Shown here: positions 59,607-64,000 of the stretch, one piece after another
How the letters are laid out: every line of letters starts with the position of its first letter
How positions within the stretch are numbered: position 1 is the first letter of the stretch
Origin: Amycolatopsis mongoliensis
GTDB lineage: Bacteria > Actinomycetota > Actinomycetes > Mycobacteriales > Pseudonocardiaceae
Length of the DNA stretch: 64,000 bases
NCBI RefSeq assembly: GCF_030285665.1
Contig: NZ_CP127295.1
Coordinates: 10,168,001 to 10,232,000, forward strand
Direction of reading: 5' to 3'
Position numbers and translations under genes: made by a program
Notes under the pieces: generated by a model
Databases searched by the model: none
The model's input: only the letters and a program-made list of their open reading frames with translations
What the model was told of the DNA's origin: nothing

Positions 59607-60415
59607 CCACGACCGACCCGGCTTCGGTCGCTCGCGAGATCGCCGCCGAGGCCGCGCGCGCGTACCAGGAAGCCTTGGGAGAGCGCCTGATCGGCGCGTA
59701 CCTGCTCGGCAGCCTGTCCTACGGCGGGTACGCCCCGGCGGCCAGCGACATCGACCTGGCGCTCGTCCTGGCGGACGCCGACGGCTCCTCGATCGCGGAG
59801 ACCACGGCGTCGCTGCAGGAGCGGAGTCCGGTGCACCGCAAGCTGTCGGTGTTCTGGGCTTCGCTGCCGGCGCTGCGCGAAGGCCGCGACGACGGCCGGT
59901 TCCCGGCGCTGGACCGCCTGCAGCTGGCCGACCACGGCCTGGTCCTGCTCGGCTCGGACGTCCTCGCCGAGGTGGCCCGCCCGACGGCTTCGGAGCTGCT
60001 GCTCGAGAGTGCCCGGTTCGCGATCACGGTGCTGGCGACGCCCGAGGTGACCGCCGAGTTCCGCGAGCCGCGCCGGCTGCTGGCGGACACGGTGTGGTTC
60101 ACGAAGGCGGTGCTGTTCCCGGTCCGCTTCCTCTACTCCGCAACGCTTCCGACGGGCCGCGCGGCGAACAACGACGAGGCGGCCGGGTGGTACCTGTCCC
60201 AGCCGGACGCGCCGGCGGGTTCGCTGGTCCGGTTGGCGTTGCGGGTCCGGGAGGGACACCCTCTGGACGCGGACGAGCTGCGCCCGGAGCTGGCGGCGGG
60301 GCTGGTCCCGTTGTACCGCTACTACATCGAGGACCAGCTGCGGCGGCTGAAGGAGATCGAGGCGCCCGCCGATCTGGTCGCGGCGTTCGCCGACTGGGAC
60401 GAGCGGCTCGGCTGA
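59603..60415 (+). CDS. Nucleotidyltransferase (aminoglycoside adenylyltransferase-like)
   Basis: About 270 residues from GTG 59603, overlapping the previous stop. The catalytic core is GAYLLGSLSYGGYAPAASDIDLALV (in parts: GSLSYGG, then SDIDLAL), the GS/DxD pattern of NTases that adenylylate antibiotics. The C-terminal half is helical and lacks clear markers of a known resistance class. It could modify a small molecule from the neighbouring prenyltransferase locus. It ends just before two palindromic repeats. Confidence 0.8.
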   Translation: MTTTDPASVAREIAAEAARAYQEALGERLIGAYLLGSLSYGGYAPAASDIDLALVLADADGSSIAETTASLQERSPVHRKLSVFWASLPALREGRDDGRFPALDRLQLADHGLVLLGSDVLAEVARPTASELLLESARFAITVLATPEVTAEFREPRRLLADTVWFTKAVLFPVRFLYSATLPTGRAANNDEAAGWYLSQPDAPAGSLVRLALRVREGHPLDADELRPELAAGLVPLYRYYIEDQLRRLKEIEAPADLVAAFADWDERLG

Positions 60416-60504
60416 GGAGCCGGCGCCGCGCCGCAAGGGGTTTGACGCTCGAGGCGCTTGTCGCCGTCAGGAGGGTCCGGCCGCGCTGACCCGGCCGGCG
60501 AGAT

Positions 60505-60558
60505 GTAGTGAATGAGTCATTCACTACGTCCGGCGACATGAATGAGTCATTCACGTCG
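60505..60558. repeat. TGAATGAGTCATTCA palindromes (copy 2)
   Basis: A perfect 23-base palindrome GTAGTGAATGA-g-TCATTCACTAC (60505-60527) is followed by CGACATGAATGAGTCATTCACGTCG (60534-60558). The latter 25 bases are identical to 48563-48587. It lies between convergent genes. Confidence 0.85.
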
Positions 60559-60602
60559 CTGGCCCCGCCGGGCCGCTGTCAACGGACCTCGGACGCGCGA
60601 CA

Positions 60603-62897
60603 CTAGCGCCGCGAGACCTGGGCCGCCCAGGCGGCCACCTGGCTGCGCGAATCGAACTCCAGCTTCCGCAGGATCCGGGTCACGTGCCCCTCCGCCGTCC
60701 GGCGGGAGATGACCAGCTTGTCCGCGATCTCCTGGTTGGACCGGCCGTCCGCGATCAGGAGCGCCACCTCGTGCTCCCGGTCCGTCAGCGGTGTCGACCG
60801 CGACGGGCCGGGGACCGGCGACGGTGTCGCGTCCCCCAGGGCGTAGGCGATCGCCTCCTCCAGCCCGAACTCCTGACCGCGGCGGAAGGCCGCGTCGAAC
60901 GGGCCCTCCCCCAGCCCCTTGCGGGCCTGCGCCTCGCACTTCCCGTGCGGGGCGCCGAAATACCTCGAGCCGAACATCGGGAACCCGACCGCCTGCCAGA
61001 TCGGCCGGGCGGACCCGAGCATCGTCGCCGCCGGTTCCCAGTGGCCGCGGGCCCCTTCGTTCCAGGCCAGCACCTCGATCGCCAGCACGATGCCCAGCAG
61101 GTCGTGGAACTTCCGCTTGACGCGCAGGCAGTGCCGTCCGTACTCGGCCGCCCGGTCGAAGTCCCCGCGGCCCAGGGCGACCAGGGCCTGGACGAAGATC
61201 GCGTAGGCCTGCGCCCACTGCTCGCCGTGGGCGACGCCGGTCGCGCACGCCTCTTCGCACAGCTCGCCCGCGCGGTCGAGGTCGCCCAGGAAGATCGACG
61301 CGACCGCCAGCTCGATGCCGGCCAGCATCACGTTGCTGTTGAGCTCGCCGAGCTGCCGGTAGCGGGCCTGCGCTTCCTCGAAGAGCGCCTTCGCGTCGCC
61401 GACGTCGTCGCCGACCAGCAGGTTGCAGCCGAGGCGGTGCGTCGCGTACGCCAGCGCCACGTCGTCGCCGACCTGCCGGGCGTACGCGCGGCACTCCTCC
61501 AGCATCGCGACCGCACCGGTGGTGTCCCCCTGCAACGTCGCGACGTACCCGTTGACCCACAACGCCTTCGCGCGTTCCTCGCCCGGTTCGGGGGAAAGCG
61601 CGAGCGCGCGGTCGAGCCAGTGGCGGCCTTCGCCGAACACCCCGCAGCCCGCCCAGTAGAACCAGAGGGTCGAGGCCAGCCGGAGGCCGGACTCGAGCTC
61701 ACCGGGTGTCGTCAGGCAGTAGTCCAGCGCGGCCCGCAGGTTCATGTGCTCCAGGCGGGTCCGGCGGAAGGTCTCCGCCTGCTCCGGGCCGAACCACTCC
61801 CGTTCGCTGCGCACCGCCAGGTCGAGGTAGTGGTCCCGCATGGACCGCAGGGCCGCGGCCGCTTCCCCGGACTCGGCCAGCTTCTCCCGGCCGAACTGCC
61901 GCAGCGGTTCCAGCAACCGGAACCGCCCGGCTTCACGGATCAGCACCGACTTCTCCACCAGCCCGGCGAGCCCGGCTCGGACGTCCTCGCCGGCGCAGAC
62001 GCGCCCGGCCGCCGGCAGGTCGAAGCCGCCGGGGAACACCGAGGTCCGGGCCCACAGGCGCCGTTCGGCCGGGTCGCACAGCCGGAAGCTCCAGTCGACG
62101 GCGGCCAGCAGCGTCTGGTGCCGGGGCTCGCCGCCGCGCTTCACCGTCCCGGGCAGCCGGAAACAGTCGCTCAGCCCGGCCTCCAGCTCCGCCAGCGTCA
62201 GCACCCGCAGCCGGACGGCCGCCAGCTCGATCGCCAGCGGGATGCCGGCCAGCAGCCGGCACACCTGCGCCACGCACTCCTGGTTCTCCGCGGTGACGGC
62301 GAACGCCGGGTCGACGGCGGCCGCGCGTTCGGCGAACAACGTCAGCGCCGGGTAGCGCAGCCAGCCTCCGCCCGGCAGCGGACGGCCGGGTTCGGGCAGG
62401 GGCAGCGGGGACACCGGCCAGAGGTGCTCGGCGGCCAGCGCGAGCCGCTCCCGGCTGGTCGCGAGCAGCCGCAGCCCGGGCGCGGCCCGCAGCAGGTCGT
62501 GCGCGAGCGTGGCGCAGGCTTCGAGAACGTGCTCGCAGTTGTCCAGGACCACCAGCAGCCGCCGGTCCCGCAGGTACTCGGCCAGGACGGCCGCCGGCGC
62601 CCGGCCGGTTTCGTCGTGGACGCCCAGTGCCTCGAGCACGGTGTGCGCGACGAGCGCCGGGTCCTGCAGCCCGGCGAGCTCGACCAGCCAGACGCCGTCG
62701 GGGAAGGCCCGGGACAGCCCGGCGGCGGTCTGCACGGCCAGCCGCGTCTTGCCGACGCCGCCCACGCCGGTCAGCGTGACCAGCCGGGCCCGCGTCAGCA
62801 GGTGCTTGACCTCGGCCACCTCGGACTTGCGGCCCACGAAGCTCGTCGTGTCCGCGGGCAGGTTCCCCTTCCCGCACGTCGCACCGGCCTTCCCCAC
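60603..62897 (-). CDS. AfsR-like ATPase regulator with C-terminal LuxR HTH
   Basis: About 764 residues from GTG 62897; a TACGGT box six bases before suggests a leaderless mRNA, and TTG 62933 is an alternative. The NB-ARC type ATPase has GVGGVGKTRLAVQ (Walker A) and LLVVLDNCEHV (Walker B); helical repeats fill the middle. The C-terminal HTH is LTDREHEVALLIADGRSNQEIADKLVISRRTAEGHV broken as LTDREHEV and GRSNQEIADKL, RRTAEGHV. Such regulators control secondary metabolism or stress genes and need ATP. No target is evident; it converges on the nucleotidyltransferase gene. Confidence 0.93.
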   Translation of the reverse strand: MGKAGATCGKGNLPADTTSFVGRKSEVAEVKHLLTRARLVTLTGVGGVGKTRLAVQTAAGLSRAFPDGVWLVELAGLQDPALVAHTVLEALGVHDETGRAPAAVLAEYLRDRRLLVVLDNCEHVLEACATLAHDLLRAAPGLRLLATSRERLALAAEHLWPVSPLPLPEPGRPLPGGGWLRYPALTLFAERAAAVDPAFAVTAENQECVAQVCRLLAGIPLAIELAAVRLRVLTLAELEAGLSDCFRLPGTVKRGGEPRHQTLLAAVDWSFRLCDPAERRLWARTSVFPGGFDLPAAGRVCAGEDVRAGLAGLVEKSVLIREAGRFRLLEPLRQFGREKLAESGEAAAALRSMRDHYLDLAVRSEREWFGPEQAETFRRTRLEHMNLRAALDYCLTTPGELESGLRLASTLWFYWAGCGVFGEGRHWLDRALALSPEPGEERAKALWVNGYVATLQGDTTGAVAMLEECRAYARQVGDDVALAYATHRLGCNLLVGDDVGDAKALFEEAQARYRQLGELNSNVMLAGIELAVASIFLGDLDRAGELCEEACATGVAHGEQWAQAYAIFVQALVALGRGDFDRAAEYGRHCLRVKRKFHDLLGIVLAIEVLAWNEGARGHWEPAATMLGSARPIWQAVGFPMFGSRYFGAPHGKCEAQARKGLGEGPFDAAFRRGQEFGLEEAIAYALGDATPSPVPGPSRSTPLTDREHEVALLIADGRSNQEIADKLVISRRTAEGHVTRILRKLEFDSRSQVAAWAAQVSRR

Positions 62898-62961
62898 CCG
62901 TGCACCGTAAGGACGTCCGCGCGGGCCGGTCAATGCGAGCCCCTCGGAGGAAGCAACCGCC

Positions 62962-63417
62962 TCACATGTCGGGGAGGCGGTACAGCGTGGGCGTGTCGCC
63001 GCCGTGCATCGCGGAGAGACTCGTGCGGCAGGCCTGGCGGACCTCGCGGTTGGCCGCCGACCCGGCCTGGCCGCAGCGCGGGCAGAACAGGTGCACCGCG
63101 CCGGGCGGCGTCTCGTCCACCGCGACGTCGACCGGGCACTCGCACCGGCGGCACCACCGGTGCCCGGTGACCACCAGGACGTGCAGCGGGTCGCCCACGC
63201 ACTGGTGCGCCCAGCAGCGGTGGACGTAGCAGGTGCTCCGGGTGTGCGGGTTGAGGCCGTGCTCTTCCGCGGTGTCCTCGGCGGCCAGGATGGCGGCCAG
63301 CCGCCGGTCGTCGAGGTCGGCGTAGCGGTCGCGCGATCCCGAGGGGGCCGGTCGCGGCTCCGGGACGGTTACTGGGGGAACGACCCGGAGGAGGGGGCGC
63401 GACCGGCCGTGCACCAT
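62962..63417 (-). CDS. Cysteine-rich hypothetical protein (zinc ribbon)
   Basis: A 151-residue protein with about eight cysteines in CxxC-type pairs (CYVHRCWAHQC, RWCRRCECPVDV, LFCPRCGQAGS), probably two zinc sites. The N-terminus is basic and the C-terminus ends TPTLYRLPDM. No family is recognised; similar proteins occur in Amycolatopsis-like genomes. It is divergent from the partial gene at 63627. Confidence 0.7.
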   Translation of the reverse strand: MVHGRSRPLLRVVPPVTVPEPRPAPSGSRDRYADLDDRRLAAILAAEDTAEEHGLNPHTRSTCYVHRCWAHQCVGDPLHVLVVTGHRWCRRCECPVDVAVDETPPGAVHLFCPRCGQAGSAANREVRQACRTSLSAMHGGDTPTLYRLPDM

Positions 63418-63626
63418 GGGTTTTCCGACCTCCTGGGGTCATCGGGGGCCGGTCAAGCTTGCGTCGGGGGCGTGCGTCGCCACACCCGTACAAGTACCTG
63501 ACTCCATACCTGTCCCTCACGTGCCGCGCCCAGGGCACTACTGTCCGCCGTCGCGGAGGTCGCCGGGCGCGAGTTCGGCGAGTAGGCTCTACCCGCACCA
63601 AATGGTGCTGCCGGGAGTCGACGCCA

Positions 63627-64000
63627 TGACCGATGCCGAGTTCAGCCTCCGCCAGGTTCTCCCCGAGCGCGCCGGGATGCCCGAGGTCGAACAGCTGGAG
63701 ACACAGACGCGGGCGCTGCGTGCGGTGGACTACTCGAGCGGCGGCGGGATGTGCCGCGACGCCGTCCTCGTCCGGATCCACCGCGCGCACGAGCTGCTCG
63801 GCGCGGCCGCGGCGGAGCCGGTGCGGTCGAGGCTGTTCTCCGCGGTGGCCGACCTGCACAACCTGGCCGCGTGGACGAGCTTCGACAGCGGGCACGCCGG
63901 CGCCGCGCACCACCACCTCGACCTGGCGCTCACGCTGGCCGCGCACGGCGGCAACGACGAGCTCGCGGCCAACATCCGCTACCGGCGCGGGCGGATCCAC
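63627..64000 (+). CDS. Hypothetical helical protein (3' end beyond window)
   Basis: The frame is open from ATG 63627 (MTDAEFSLRQVLPERAG) to the end of the window; GTG 63606 upstream is in frame. The first ~125 residues are helical (VEQLETQTRALRAVDYSSGGG, RVRIHRAHELLGA form, SAVADLHNLAAWTSFDSGHAG), reminiscent of the TPR-like C-terminal half of XRE regulators, without the HTH. No function is proposed. Confidence 0.6.

Overview
High-GC actinobacterial chromosome, most likely Pseudonocardiaceae and plausibly Amycolatopsis. The grounds are GTG/TTG starts, leaderless TANNNT-start promoters, a WhiB regulator, ECF sigma factors, an LCP cell-wall transferase, a DprE2-like reductase, a four-gene conservon, an AlkB-rubredoxin fusion and DUF5997. 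Genus is inferred from gene content only.

Layout. (1) 1-12,060, core-like: acetoacetate decarboxylase / hydroxyacyl-CoA dehydrogenase / acyl-CoA dehydrogenase operon, LCP protein, DprE2-like SDR, ECF sigma factor, WhiB with an intrinsic terminator, HhH-GPD protein, two coupled sigma genes (the second with an N-terminal extension), a LysR regulator divergent from a BASS-type transporter, a DHFR-like reductase and a decayed secreted-protein gene. (2) 12,249-41,136, an accessory island beginning at a CAU-anticodon tRNA. A frameshifted large serine recombinase reads into the tRNA. Behind it lie conjugation-type genes (replication-relaxation protein, TraG/VirB4-like ATPase, membrane partner), then a CBASS anti-phage locus (HNH-SAVED effector, CD-NTase, stand-alone E2-like protein) facing a CapH/CapP-type HTH-metallopeptidase pair. 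An IS21 element, a PIMT-like methyltransferase coupled to a 30-residue acidic peptide, a secreted trypsin-fold protease, two divergent APH-like kinase operons around an XRE regulator, a 1283-residue ALF-repeat polymorphic toxin with a nuclease-like C-terminus and its probable immunity gene, transposase scars, and a DUF2637 mini-module follow. (3) 41,145-64,000, core/metabolic: DHFR-like and ArsR-SRPBCC genes, several unknowns, a helix-turn-helix-less LysR-type sensor opposite DUF5997 and kynureninase, a MarR/haloalkane dehalogenase pair, an alkane hydroxylase operon (alkB-rubredoxin, ferredoxin, reductase, tetR), a conservon (histidine kinase, roadblock, DUF742, GTPase), a DMATS-like prenyltransferase with a heme-oxygenase-like protein and a nucleotidyltransferase, an AfsR/LuxR-type ATPase regulator, and a cysteine-rich protein.

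The most interesting parts are the compact E2-only CBASS with its own HTH/peptidase switch and a visible candidate operator; the methyltransferase/acidic micropeptide/mini-membrane-protein cluster, which has no visible RiPP cyclase; and the ALF-repeat toxin. All function calls rest on reading protein motifs by eye; no database search was run.
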